The translations under genes were made by a program, and so were the position numbers. The notes under the pieces were generated by a model. That model was not told the DNA's origin, made no database searches, and saw only the letters and a list, made by a program, of their open reading frames with translations. A stretch of DNA of 64,000 nt from Vicia villosa. Its lineage: Eukaryota > Streptophyta > Magnoliopsida > Fabales > Fabaceae. Below, piece after piece: positions 1-12,614 of the stretch (position 1 is the first letter of the stretch; every line of letters begins with the position of its first letter). Location of the stretch: assembly GCF_029867415.1 (NCBI RefSeq), contig NC_081183.1:39204655-39268654 (forward strand). The letters are read 5' to 3'.

Positions 1-102
1 AAAATATCAATAAAAATATATTTTATATTTTATATTTATCTAATTATTTATTGATAATAATTAAATAAAACGTATCCGCGCATCGCGCGGGTAGACGTCT
101 AG
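1..102 (+). mobile_element. Helitron 3' terminus (element truncated by window edge)
   Basis: The stretch ends in CTAG at 99-102 followed by T. Just before it is a perfect 6-bp GC stem (CCGCGC at 76-81, GCGCGG at 85-90, loop ATC). A short GC hairpin 10-12 bases before a CTRR end followed by T is the classical Helitron 3' terminus. The rest lies outside the window, so coding capacity is unknown. Confidence 0.6.
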
Positions 103-1480
103 TTTGTTGGAATAGAAGAAAAGTTTCAAAAGTAATATGCGAATAGTACCAACATGTGATATTTCACATAAGTGTGTGACATGTATTCGTCGGTCATTTA
201 ATACGATGGAGTACCTTTTTACAATAGTATAAGAAAATTCAATAATATCTTTTTATAATTAAATAACGACATAAACACCCATTCCTCAACATTATCACTC
301 TAATATTATAAGAATGGATTGTTTAATATAAAAAATTAATAATTTTTTTTATTACTAACATACAATTGTTTTTTTTTATGATTAAAATAATGAAAATATA
401 CATTCCTCTCCATTTCAAAAACATATACTGAATATTTTAAATTTAACCTATATTACTTTTAAACCGAAAAATATATTAATAATAAATAAATTTTATTATT
501 GCAAAGTTAAGATGAAAATTTTAAATAATATAAAAATATAGGGTTTGGCATGAAGGAGTAATTCATAAATATTAAAAAGTTAATAAAGTGTTGTTAGTGA
601 AAGTTAAAGAAGCAATGATTTGATTGTGTAAATACTGAAACAAAAAAAAAATATAACTATATGTGATAAATTACTAAAAGAAGAAAGAAAGTGAATTCAT
701 CCATTCGTTTCTCTATGAACGTGAATCACGTTAGAAAGGAGTCTCTATTAAAAAGCCAATTTGGATGCCTTGTGGTAAAGAAGAAAATGAGTGGAAGACA
801 GACGGTACAAGAACATTATCATGTTAGGAAGTAAATTATGAAGTGAAACATAACGAATTTAGATGCTTTTATGGGTACTACGTGTCGATCTGTAGTTGAA
901 AAAAATAAAAAATTTGAGAACAGATTGAATATTATTTTGTGAACAAATGGAAAAAATTTCACTGAACTGTTGTTTTTTAAAAATTTATTTAATAAAATAC
1001 CATATTTTCTCCGCTATTACAAAACTATCATGTTTTCAAATATTTATTTTATTAAAAGTCCATCTAATATTTTGAAGGGTCTTATAAAAATTGAGTAGAA
1101 ATAACTAATGTTTTGGAGGAGTTTTGTAAATTTGTAAGTGGACTTACTCGTTATATTAGAAGGTTTTATTAATTATAATTTTGTGAATTATTTAATTATA
1201 ATTTTATTTTTAGTGATAATATTGCTATTAAAAAATATTAATAATATTAATCATTTACTGAAAATGTTAAATATTTTTTTGACTTAATAATAATTAAAAT
1301 AATAATATATTAAATGTAAAAAAAATAAATATGTAGAAATTAATTAAGATATTTTTTGAAATAATAATATAATAATTTATTAAAATATTAAAATATATTT
1401 ATGATTTAATAATAATTAAAATAATAATATATTAAATGTAAAAAAATAAATATGTTAAAAAAATAATATAATAAGGTACC
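103..1480. other. AT-rich intergenic DNA, no gene seen
   Basis: There is no reading frame of note and no recognisable domain. The only structure is a direct duplication of about 57 bp: 1278-1336 and 1396-1453 share an A/T-rich block ending in a poly-A run and AAATATG. Confidence 0.5.
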
Positions 1481-1879
1481 CCTTATGTTTGTCTATGTCA
1501 CGCCTTCTCACTTTAATGAAATGTGGCTTATTACCAAATTCCTTTTATTTTCAAATATGGTTTTTTTTTTATAGCAAAATAATATATTAATAAAGATATT
1601 AAAGAGTTGAAAACACGAAAACACATAAGCAAGGTATCATTAGCATAAGAATGTTAAAGTCACTATTAAAAACCAAATATACAGTATAAAAAACCAAAAA
1701 CCAAAAAAGCATAAAAAAAATTAAACACGGATGAATAAAAAAAACTCAAACAACTAAAAATATCACTTGCTAAGGTTCAGATTACATCTGATATTACTAT
1801 AATCGCTATCAACAGATCAAATTTCATCAAGAGAGTATCAAAAATCACAACTTATTACCAATTTCAGAATCAAAATAAA

Positions 1880-2425
1880 CACGCGATCCGCTATTAGTTA
1901 AGATAAATGATTTAATTTTGAAGAGAATTAAAGAAAGTACACGAGTCCACCTCATATCTACCTATAAACAATTTTCAGACCAAAATATACTATTCTTCTC
2001 AACTTCTTTCATAGATTTTGAAACACCGCTAAAGATATCGTCATAACGAACCCTCTAAATAGACTTGACAACATGCCAAATCATAGGAAAAATAACCCCT
2101 AAACTTATCCCTACCACGAAATGAGAGGAAAAATGTAAACAGAAGTTGATGATCACTAGGATGAACCACCTACCAACCCAACCACTGAAAGATCCTATAC
2201 CATATTATCAAAACTAACTCATAAGTGACAAAAGGATGAGAAACCGACTCAATAGATCACCCATACATGGGATAAGATATCCCATTAGAATCAACAATCA
2301 CTCATCGCTTAAACATGTTCTCTCTATATGGGAGTCTGTCATGCAAAAGCTACCAAAAAAACACCACCATTTTAGAAGGAACCCAACTAATACGTATGAG
2401 GGGAAAGTCAAGTTCTCAACTAGAT
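1880..2425 (-). pseudogene. Decayed LINE (L1-type) 3' region with zf-RVT-like sequence
   Basis: Translated on the minus strand, with several stops and frame changes, this gives a run resembling the reverse-transcriptase-associated zinc-binding region of plant L1 elements. Starting near 2365 one reads a WxLLHDRLPYRENMFKR-like segment, then VIVDSNGISYPMYG, a LIIWYRIFQWLGW-like segment, and later matches to the LINE C-terminal tail. The zinc-ligand cysteines are largely lost. No reverse transcriptase core is seen nearby. It is an old fragment recognised only by the order of its motifs, so the family call is tentative. Confidence 0.45.
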
Positions 2426-3429
2426 GAGAATACAAAGAAGAGATAATAAGGTCTAGTTAAACATGATAATAAGATGTAATAGAGAATATACAATCTCTAG
2501 TAAGTTTCCAACGGTTTTGTTTTAGAAATTAAAAATCTTTAAAACACTACAATGAATAACAATTTTTATGACGAAGCTTTCGTCTTGAACATGCTAAAAA
2601 TCGAGAGTCTTTGAGCTGGGAGCATCATTTTGATTTATTTAATAAAATAAACAAGATTTTACTCCGATGTTATGAAAACCGAGGTAACAAAGCAATAAGT
2701 GAACGTCATTTATTATACATAAAAAAATAAGCCTATTCTCTCGGTTTTTTTGGAGAACCGATGTAATATAGCTATAAGGTATCTTTCTTCGAATTCTCGT
2801 TACCGTATTTAAAATTTTTTCAACAATTTATCACTTGGCATCTTTTCCAAATTCTATGTTTTTCTTTGTTAATTACTAATTCTCAAAATCTTAGTTATCA
2901 ATAAACAATAATAGGCAATAATAAAAAAAGGAAATATTTCATTGATAATAAGAAAAACAAGACAGCAGAGAAAACTATTCCTCATATTCAAACTTCTCAT
3001 CCCATTCAACTTCAACATTATTCCTAACTATCCCTAACTTAAAGAAAAGTTCAGAAAAAACGCTCCCATATGATATGAAGAAAGTTATTTCCTCCCGAGA
3101 AATTCTTATCATTTCCTTCAAGTTGAAAATGGTAAGAGGAACATTAAATCTAACGTTATAGGTGAGTAAGTACAAGATATGCTTTTTATACCAAGTAAGC
3201 GCTTCCTATTGTTTCTCTCTATGGCGGAGATTTGCCACTAGAAGTTGAAACCAAAATTTTGCAATAGGAAGTATAGAAGCATGACTGATGGACTACCTTG
3301 GTTGGCATGAATTTAGTTAAATTGAGTTGAGTAGACATTGTTGAATTGATAATGTTCAACATAACTACCTGTCTCTTGACTGTTAATTGTCATAACAATC
3401 AATGATGAAGTAATGAAGAAATGTGACTG

Positions 3430-3710
3430 GATGAGAGGAAATGGACGTTGAAGTGAAGAAACCTCTTGTGTTACATATCGATAACAAGTCAGCCCTAAAT
3501 CTGGCAAAGAACCCAGTTCTACATGGAAGGAGTAAGCGTATCTAAGCTAGATATCACTTCCTAAGGGAAAAGGTAAATTTAGGTGAACTTGAAGTTATGC
3601 ATTGCTCGAGTGACGCAAAGTTGGTCAACATTTTCACCAAAGATTTAAAGATTGTCAAATTCCTAAATTTGAGAGAGAAATTAGGAATAGTACAGATTGA
3701 CTATTTTTAG
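3430..3710 (+). pseudogene. Ty1/copia polyprotein C-terminal fragment (RNase H end)
   Basis: From 3456 the plus strand reads the well-known end of a copia polyprotein: a DNKSALNLAKNPVLHGRSK segment, then YHFLREKV, a LEVMHC segment, an NIFTKDL segment and a final LREKLGIV. This is the RNase H C-terminus that precedes the polypurine tract. It is broken by an in-frame TAA at 3543-3545, just after the HGRSKRI motif, and ends at TAG 3708-3710. More degraded RNase H sequence may extend left to about 3195. Upstream reverse transcriptase, integrase and gag are absent, so this is the 3' remnant of an element whose LTR follows at once. Confidence 0.75.
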
Positions 3711-3743
3711 AGTATGTTCGACAACTTGGATTATAAGGGGGTA

Positions 3744-3941
3744 TGTTGAGATATTATTGGGATATTAGATATAATATCAAATATAATCAAATCTAATAAT
3801 ATCAAATATAATCCAAGTTGTGTAAGCCTAAGCCCAATCAGGGTTGTATATAAATATCATAGTTTGTATCATTATTTGTAAAATTCAAGTGAATAATATA
3901 ATCCTTATTTCCTTTATTCTCTCTTTCTCTACTCACTAACA
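3744..3941 (+). repeat. Ty1/copia 3' LTR with adjoining polypurine tract
   Basis: A purine run (AAGGGGG, about 3735-3741) lies just before TGTTGAGATATTATTGGG at 3744. The block ends with CTCACTAACA at 3932-3941, giving a TG...CA LTR of about 198 bp. It contains a TATA-like stretch (GTATATAAATAT). Its position 33 bp after the end of the copia reading frame fits a 3' LTR. No 5' partner is seen in the window, so the element is truncated. The 3' boundary is inferred from the CA end alone. Confidence 0.6.
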
Positions 3942-4004
3942 GTTTTTCGCGCACTAACATGTTAAAAGGGGATTAAGCAAGTATTATTTCTTAGACAGGC
4001 TTTG

Positions 4005-4222
4005 GCTAATATGCATAAGGATTTACTTATGCACCATGCATAAGCCTACATAAGTCATTGGATTATGTTTTTAATCCAGTATTGAGTATTGAGTATTGAG
4101 TATTGAGTATTGAGTGGTGAGTATTGAGTATTGAGTAATAACAATTGATGTCTAGAATTTGATCCAAGGGTCCATAATAATCTATGCATGGTGCATAGAT
4201 TTTTATCTATGCATGGTAACTG
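4005..4222. mobile_element. Small inverted-repeat (MITE-like) element
   Basis: The left arm (about 4010-4068) and right arm (about 4160-4216) are imperfect inverted repeats. Each carries TATGCACCATGCATA or its reverse complement, further ATGCATA blocks, and TTGGATYA-like ends. The loop holds a 7-bp tandem repeat. Exact ends and target-site duplication are not clear, so assignment to a superfamily is not made. Confidence 0.45.
4078..4137. repeat. 7-bp tandem repeat (TATTGAG)n
   Basis: About eight head-to-tail copies of TATTGAG with one variant unit (TGGTGAG) lie in the loop of the small inverted-repeat element. Confidence 0.85.
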
Positions 4223-4909
4223 CACCCTCTTAGACACTTTCAAAACTCAATTTCAAAAATGGGGAGCAAACGCTACCACTACGTACATCAAATTTATATA
4301 CATTATTAATTATTATGAATGTTTATGTTGTTTACATTGACAACTAGTTATTATATGTATGAAGCAAAATATTGTAATTATGTTATGCTCGTTACACTAT
4401 GATCTTGATTCAACGATGCATGAAGTTTTGAGCCCGTAAATGGTATTATTTGTAACACTCAAATTTTACCTTTAGGTTTCAATAACTTTTATTCATGTTT
4501 AATTTTTATCGACATGTAGAGCCATGAATGAATATAATTTTATGCAACATAGTGTAAGAGGTAAAAAAACGAATGTTCCATTTTTTAAAAGTAAGTATTA
4601 CTTGTGCTTTTTGACATTATTTTATTTTCGTCAATGTATTACTTGTGCTTTTTGTGTATTAATTAGTAACTATATGAAAATTATTTGTAATCGCGAAAAT
4701 AACCGACAACTTTTCATGTGGATACTATGTTATGAGATATATGTTAAAAATTGCCTTCAAAGGAATTATTAATTCCCAGGTGAAGGTATTAACGTTACTT
4801 ATATACATGTAATTTATTTATATTTGTTAAGTAACTGTTGTTGTTATTAGTTTATTAGAATTTAAATTTTGTTCAAATTATAGGTGTTTAGCGACCGAAC
4901 ACCATTCCT

Positions 4910-6049
<1,140 letters not shown>

Positions 6050-6108
<59 letters not shown>
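6050..6108. repeat. (AT)n microsatellite
   Basis: This is a pure alternating AT tract of about 59 bp. Confidence 0.95.
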
Positions 6109-6111
<3 letters not shown>

Positions 6112-6339
6112 ACAAGTTTTCAATGAAAATTAATGTCTCCAGTGTCTGACTTGTTCACATATTTTGTAACTGAAAAAAACTTAAACTTGAACCCAAACTA
6201 GATCAAAGTAGAATTTCCTCCTAAATCTCGGAACATGTATCGTTACCATGTGTAATTTTAACATGTAATAGTGCAAGAGAAATTCTTTATGGACTTCCCT
6301 TCTTTCTTGGCCACCCTCGTTGAAATTCCCTAAATGTCC

Positions 6340-6480
6340 CTTTACTTCGGAAATGCATTTTCAAAGTTAAAAAAAAGAATGATTTCGGAAATACATTTCC
6401 GAAATCACATTTTTTTACGTAAAAAAAAATTCAGAAATACATTTCCGAAAACACCATTTTAGAAATGCATTTCCAAAATA
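6340..6480. repeat. Palindrome array, left arm
   Basis: At least four copies of a palindrome close to TTTCGGAAATGCATTTCCGA start near 6346, 6384, 6430 and 6460. Each differs by a few bases. They form part of the left terminal inverted repeat region of the PMD transposon. Confidence 0.8.
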
Positions 6481-6829
6481 ATGCGCGTTCTGCTGTTTAA
6501 ACAAAACAGCCTCCCCCTAAAACACATTTACCCTAAATCACTTTCAATCTCAACCTCTCTAAGATTTTCAGCAAACCAACTTACAAAGCTACTTCAAAGG
6601 CTTCATCTACTTGTTCTACTACATTCTAAAGCATCACAATCACCTTCAATTTGTAAGTATCTAAAACTTTAGATCTATGATTGAAATGCATAATAGGGTT
6701 GTTAGAAATTAGAAAAATGATATAGGGGTAGGTTGTTAGTAGTCTCTAGGGTTGTTTAGAAGCATAAAAACTGGTTTTGAAGTGTTTAGGGTGCCTGCCA
6801 TGAAACCTGCAAAAATGGTGTTCGCAAGG

Positions 6830-6895
6830 GGGTTTCGGAAGTTCATTTCCGAAAACACCTCCCTTACCAATTTCGGAAATGAACTTCCGAAATGA
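6830..6895. repeat. Palindrome pair upstream of the PMD start codon
   Basis: Two further copies (near 6832 and 6871) have the core variant GGAAGTTCATTTCC or GGAAATGAACTTCC. The two are reverse complements of each other. They lie 110-180 bp before the inferred ATG at 7007. Confidence 0.75.
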
Positions 6896-7006
6896 GTCAA
6901 AATTGTATTTTTTTATAATTTTCTTGATTATTTGCATTTTTCTATTTTCTTGATTATTTACTATGATTATTTCTATTTTCTAACCGATTTCAATTTTTTC
7001 AAGAAA

Positions 7007-8996
7007 ATGGCAGGCAACCAAGCTAGAATCAGACAGGGGAGAGAGACACAGACAGCGTCGGCTAGACGCGAGCAGGCGGCGCAGCTGGCATCGATGCAGG
7101 GACGGGGTAGAGTACGAGCATCCATCCAGACAGATGATCCTGGTTCCTTCTTTGGATCGAGGAGTCGGCTGACTCGGGTATCTTCTTCCCGTCAGGAGGA
7201 GGTACGGGAGGAGGAGGAGGTGAGATACCAGGAGGCGGACGAGGAGATACCTGATGCTGATCCTCCGCACGGGGAGGAGGAGAAGGAGGGCTACTCGGGA
7301 GGGACTAGGGACACTTCCTTGCTGATTTCCTACCACGAGCATGTCACTCGACGTGTCTGGGAGGGAGAGGTCTTGCGCGTTCATTTATCCGACTTTATTA
7401 TTTAACCGTTTTTATTTATATTTTTATTTCACATTTTCTTTGCGGTCTAATTAACAATCTTTTTTGTTTTTGTTTTTGTTGTAACAAGAAAGGCCGATGC
7501 TAAAAAAGGAGAACCACGCGCGGAATATTTTTGATCTATTTAAATCAGAGGCGCAGTGGTTTAATGATGTGGTGACTGCTTCCGGGCTCGGTGGGTTGTG
7601 CATGACCGGGTATACCACCATCAGCCACAACATGTAGGGGGCTTTCATGGAGCGGTGGCATCGAGAGACGTCTTCTTTCCACTTACTAGTTGGGGAGATG
7701 ACGATCACATTACACGATGTGCATTGTCTGCTCCACCTACCGATCAGAGGGAGACTGCTGCACCATTCACGGATCCAGAGGATCAAGGCGATCGAGTGGA
7801 TGGTCGAATATCTAGGTATGGACCCATACATGGATGAGTTTGAGTGCAGGATGACGAGTGGGCCATATCTGGTTCTCCAACTTGAGAGAGTTGTATGAGA
7901 ACCACCTAGTGGCGGCGGCTGAGTCCGAGCAGGCGGAAGACAAGCTTTTTACGGAGTACCACCGTGTTTGCGCTCTCCGGTGCTGGTTCATGTTTTTGGT
8001 AGGCAACATACGTCGACGTGACCTACCTCCGCTACTTCATGTACTTGACTACCATTCGCCAGTGGAACTGGGGGTCAGCTATTCTAGTATAGCTATACCA
8101 GAAGGTGATTGAAGCCTCCAACTAGAAGACCAGACAGTTGACTGGATCTGCCACACTCCTGATGGTACGTTTCATTGTAATTGTTTCACATTTATTTAGT
8201 GTTTGTATTTATTTTTTTACTACATTATCGTGTTTGTATTTCAGGGCTGGATCATCTCATACTTCTCCCGCATCCACGGCTTCGCCATTGATCCTACGTA
8301 CGATGACGCTTTGCCCAGGGCCGCCCGATATGTTCTCCAAAGGGGGAACAACACATGGGACCATATCGCAAGTACCTCGACCGCACATCTCACGATGACA
8401 TTCGTTGGACGTCATTCAGTTACTACACTACTGTTGTCCTATTTGACCGCATCGCGTTATACTCTGGAGGGTTGGCATGCGGGGCCAACACCATGGTGAG
8501 GTATTTGCCAGAGCGGTGCATGCGACAGTTTGGACGTGCGCAGATAATACCGAGGTCACCGTTTGAGGCTGCTCCCGACACAGTTACCCGAGTGGAGCTC
8601 ACTGCCATATTTGAGGACTGGGCGCATCATTTGGTCCCTGAGGAGTATCGTCGCATGCAGCCCACCCAGGAGTGGCATTGTGTAGAGGGGTAGATGACAT
8701 GGTTCTATCAGGTGTCACATCCTCTGATGACACCTGACGCTCCCGGAGCTCCTAGGCCAGCATATGAGGAGATCTTGGAGAACCAGCAGGCTGAGGATGA
8801 CCATGCCACTGATCTCCTACCGATATGCCAACAGATAGAGATGCTTGGGCGGGAAGTATTGGACTGAGGTATCATTGCGCATGGCGGTCCCAAGGCGGTT
8901 GCAGTCTTGGAGAGGATGGTCGGTGACGCGGGCGGTGCGGCGGCATATACCACGCAGAGGAGGTCCCAGGGCGTTAGAGTTAGGCATACTCTGTAG
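7007..8996 (+). pseudogene. MAIN-like plant mobile domain (PMD) pseudogene
   Basis: A first exon from ATG 7007 encodes a Gln/Arg/Glu-rich, low-complexity leader (MAGNQARIRQGRE...) to about 7373. The PMD follows after an intron: around 7500-7860 it reads KSEAQWFNDVVTASGLGGLC, ERWHRETSSFHLLVGE, TITLHDVHCLLHLPIRG and IKAIEWMVEYLGMDP, the core signature of PF10536-type proteins. Another intron (GT near 8165, AG at 8243-8244) precedes GWIISYFSRIHGFAIDP, then FDRIALYSG, VRYLPERCMRQFG and a C-terminal tail ending near 8996. The frame is broken by TAG at 7635-7637, a frameshift near 7858-7865, another near 8015, stops near 8090-8120, a shift near 8345-8360, TAG at 8691-8693 and TGA near 8864. It cannot make a full protein. 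It is notably more GC-rich than the flanks. Splice sites are by eye. Confidence 0.75.
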
Positions 8997-9249
8997 AGGG
9001 TTCCGGTTTATTTTTCTTGGACTTTCTTGTATTCGGTTTGTATTTCCTGACATTTACGTACATTTTCGCACACTTTTAGTATTTTATTCGGCTTGTATAT
9101 ATAATATTAGTATTTTATTCTGATATGTCGCTTATTTTATTCGGGTTATATTTTATTTATATCAATCATTGTTTACTGCAAACGTTTTCGTTTAGTTAAA
9201 AATATGAGACTCAACGTTGTTTAGAAAAACACAAAAAAAACAATTTCTG

Positions 9250-9412
9250 CATATTTCAGAGATGTATTTCCGAAACGATCCCAAAAATGTAAAAAATGTG
9301 TTTTCAGAAATGCATCTCCGAAAATACCCCCCATTTGATGTTTTCCGAAGTGCATTTTCGAATTCTGGAAAAATTTTGAAAAAAAATTACTTCGGAAATG
9401 CATTTCCGAAGT
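9250..9412. repeat. Palindrome array, right arm
   Basis: Four copies of the same TTTCGGAAATGCATTTCCGA-type palindrome lie near 9256, 9302, 9343 and 9390. The last is perfect (CTTCGGAAATGCATTTCCGAAG) and belongs to the right terminal inverted repeat. Confidence 0.8.
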
Positions 9413-9482
9413 AGGGGTATTTTTGGTTTTTTGTTGGAGGTTCTCCTCATAGGGGAGTCTCCAAAGAAATTCTCTAGTGCAA

Positions 9483-10065
9483 TTATCTAAAACATTAATG
9501 TCTTTTTTCTCCTTTCATTACAAAGTTTCTTCTCTTTGAAACATAAAGGACGAAGGGTCCACATTGTTTTCTACATTCTTCACAAATTATCTTCTATCCA
9601 ATCAAGAAAAGTGTGTAACTTCTCTTTTCTTTCTTTCTTCACTAACTCTCTCTTGTAACTCTTGTAGAAGGCGGTTGAACCCACATGTAACACACATTTT
9701 TAAGTTTTCTTATTTGTGTTTAGCTTGTGATGATGTGAACATCCCAAAAGTCACTCCGGAAATTTCTGTGTAGTTTCCAAGGCGACGATTTTGATTGACA
9801 ATGAAGTCAATGTTCTTACCATTTTTTCCAAAGTTAAAATGTGTTTCTCGTTCTTAGTCAAAAAGTGGAAGAAAGTGCGTTCTCTTTGTCATGAAACAAT
9901 TATTATATATAGAAGTTGTGCTTGGAAAATCATTAATCATTTATGTTGTGTTTGTAAAGTCATCTTTAATCACCACAGCCCTCAAATATGTCTATATACT
10001 AAACCTTTGTTTTTGTTATTATTTTACATTTGAGTGCATATACCATATTATGTTCCTGTGATCAT
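9483..10065. other. No supported gene; upstream flank of the RLP pseudogene
   Basis: Frames here are short (up to 80 codons) and match nothing I recognise. The expected RLP signal peptide is not seen in frame directly before the homology starts at about 10066. Confidence 0.4.
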
Positions 10066-10950
10066 TCCTCATTTAGCTGTTGGAAACAAGAGAGACAAGC
10101 ACTTGTTGATCTCAAAGGAAGTTTTAACGATCCATCGTTAAGACTTTCTTCTTGAGAAGGAAATGATTGTTTCAAATGGGAAGGTATAAGTTGCAGCAAC
10201 ATTACTGCACATGTTGTCCAAATTGACCTTAGTAATCCATGTTACTCTTATAATTGTTCCTTCTCAAAAAATATGCTTGAAGCTCAACATCTCCATCATT
10301 CTCTTTCAAATTTCAAACATCTTACTGTCTTGGACGTTAGTGGGAACAATTTTAGTTCAAGTCCAATACCAAGCTTTCTCCATTTAATGAATCAGTTACA
10401 ATACCTTTCAGTGTTTGACTCCCATTTTAGTGGCATGATCCCAAACAATCATGGCAACCTCATAAAATTGATCTTTCTTGATCTCAGTTTCAATTCTTGG
10501 GTACACTCTGATGACATTTTTTGGGTTTCAAAACTTTCATTGCTTTTGTATCTTGACATGAGTGATGTTTTTCTCGGGAGGGCACACAATTTATTTAAGG
10601 TACTTAACATGATTCCTTCTTTGTTAAAATTACAGTTGCAAAACCGCAACATATCCAAGATAGAGAGTAATTATCATCAAATTGTTAGTTACACGAATTT
10701 TTCTAGCATTGAATATCTTAATCTTGCAGATAATAAATTTGATGGTTCAGATCTGAATGCTTTTAGAAACATGAGTACTTCAATTGAATATATTAATCTT
10801 TCTAACAACAATCTCAGTTCAGTTCCATTTTGGTTGAGTAATTTTTCCAAACTTAAATATCTTTATCTTAGAAGCAATGCTCTTCATGGCTCACTTCCAC
10901 TCCCTCTTCAAAATCTCTCTTCATTGATAACACTTGACTTTTTTCAAAAC
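10066..10950 (+). pseudogene. Truncated LRR receptor-like protein (RLP) pseudogene
   Basis: This is a paralogue of the intact RLP at 55.4-58.6 kb. From about 10072 it reads CWKQERQALVDLKGSFNDPS, matching the LRRNT cap of the intact protein. The cap Trp codon is replaced by TGA at 10153-10155, directly before EGNDC. The same frame then continues open through [26 protein letters not shown] and several 24-residue LRRs to about 10950. There the homology stops at a point matching roughly residue 350 of the 1062-codon paralogue. The following sequence (DRGSIYTV, stop at 10978-10980) is foreign. The signal peptide, remaining LRRs, island and membrane segment are missing. The 235-codon frame from ATG 10273 is only the part downstream of the nonsense codon. 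Confidence 0.85.
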
Positions 10951-12200
10951 AAAGACCGGGGATCAATATATACAGTCTAACTACAAGTATATATACAGTC
11001 TAGTCGTTTTAGTTTTAAAAGATATCGAACCCACAGAGACTGAGGATCAATATAGTACGATCTTATGTTGCTTATGCTAGCTAAAGCTATCGATTTCTTT
11101 GTTGTTGGGAATGAAAACTAAATATGAATTTAATAATAATATGCTAAGAGTATTGGTATGTAATAGTCAGACGTCCATGCTCAATAAATTATCGACCTAA
11201 ATTAAGTATAAAACACTTTTCAGACTATGTTAATTGAATTAAAAACCCTCTTCTTGCACTCTCTTGTTTATTGATTTAGATTATAAAATCATCCCTAAAG
11301 TTTTCTCTTGCTAAATCATTTAATAACTGAAATTACTTTTTGAAAATCAAATAAAATATAATCAACTCTAAAGCGCTCTCGCTGTATTTAGAGTTGATGT
11401 TTTGATATCTACTATCCGGTGAAAGACCTCAAACTCTCGTTGTGTTGATTTTAAACCTTACTTTGCAGTTTACTTTTGCAACAAAACAATTTAGTATTAA
11501 TTTTAGAAATCAAAACCGGAATTATGTTTCATTAGTGTTTTTAAGCCGAATCATTATTGAACCTTTCGGTTCAGTGACCTTACATACCAGCGTGTGGGAA
11601 TTAGGTAGACATGCTTTTGAATACAAACATAAACAAACAATAACGAGATATAAATTCATACATGGTAGTTGGACAAAATAATATTGAAAGCATATAAATT
11701 AAAAACTTGAAAATTAAATGTATATTGGAATAATTCTTTGAGTACCAAAGTATTCTTCAATACCGGAACAAAACTCTTCTTCGATTACACTTGAAATTCA
11801 AAAATAGCAACTAACCTAAGGTGCAATAATCCCTCAATGCAAGGAATTATTGCTTTGAATGGTAAAGTAAAAGCTGGAAATAAAGGGTGCAAAGAAATTG
11901 AAACTAGCAGTAAGAATTGAAAATAGTAGAGAACTCAAAAAAACCAAAAATATGACGGAAAGGAGAGAGCTTCAAAAATCCTAACTGACTCTCTTTTATA
12001 ACCAACTTGTATGACCTAGGCTCCCTAGAATCTAGAGAGCACGACTTCTTCCGTGTGAGACTTGGTCATGATCGTGTGAGGGTTTGGGCTTTCTTTCAAT
12101 GCATGGGCTGCTTCTGTTTTCAACTGAATTTATCTGTGTGTCGTTTGCATCCATGGTGTGCCAAGGGGCACACCTTTCTTTTCCATGCTGGACGCAACAG
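10951..12200. other. Repeat-like DNA replacing the rest of the RLP pseudogene
   Basis: The sequence is non-coding. It holds a duplicated ATATACAGTCTA block (10969-11000) and a GATATCGAACCCACAGAGAC block (about 11021-11040), the latter of a kind I associate with dispersed plant retroelement DNA. No domain, LTR end or primer-binding site could be assigned. RLP homology does not resume downstream in the window. Confidence 0.4.
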
Positions 12201-12614
12201 TGTTGTTAGAACAAGATTGAGAATCTATGTTCAGAATCTGGTTTTGATGATAACAAGCATATATTTTGTGAGTAACAATTTGACTACTAATGCATTCACT
12301 GAGTGTGCAGATATTATGCTATAAGCCATATACAACAGCATCAGAAAGGAATTCAGACAAGCTTCAAGGAATTAAACAAAAATATCAGATACATGAAGAA
12401 ATCATTACAACAAGAAGATCACATGAGTAAATGATCAGAAGTTCTGCATATAGAACAAGAATTCAACAATCAGTGACAGAAGATCATAAGTCATTGTAGA
12501 AACAAAGGCTTGATAATACAAATTATACTAAGCTTCCTCAGAAGTACAAGCGACATCAATACTTACAGCAACAAAAGTTTTGACTCTCTATTCAGAAGCT
12601 TTGAAGAACAACAT

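Larger units (their letters stand above)
6269..9482 (+). mobile_element. TIR transposon carrying a plant-mobile-domain gene (MULE-like)
   Basis: The ends are long imperfect inverted repeats. The left end (6269-6370) reads GTGCAAGAGAAATTCTTT, then GGACTTCCCT, then TACTTCGGAAATGCATTT. The reverse complement of the right end (9482 back to about 9385) reads GCACTAGAGAATTTCTTT, GGAGACTCCCCT, then TACTTCGGAAATGCATTT. About 100 bp of terminal inverted repeat is typical of Mutator-like elements. PMD genes are known inside such elements and inside some gypsy elements. No transposase is recognisable, and I could not define a clean 9-bp target duplication. The cargo is a broken MAIN-like gene in plus orientation. 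Confidence 0.6.

Noticed and set aside
2540..2800. Possible CACTA left end (CACTACAATGAATAAC) with ACCGATGTAATA-like repeats
   Set aside because: Only one end is visible, the terminal sequence is a weak match, and no target duplication or partner end was found.
6932..7405. 157-codon frame as a complete intact gene
   Set aside because: It is only the first exon of the broken MAIN-like gene with non-coding ends. The minus-strand frame across the same bases is a shadow.
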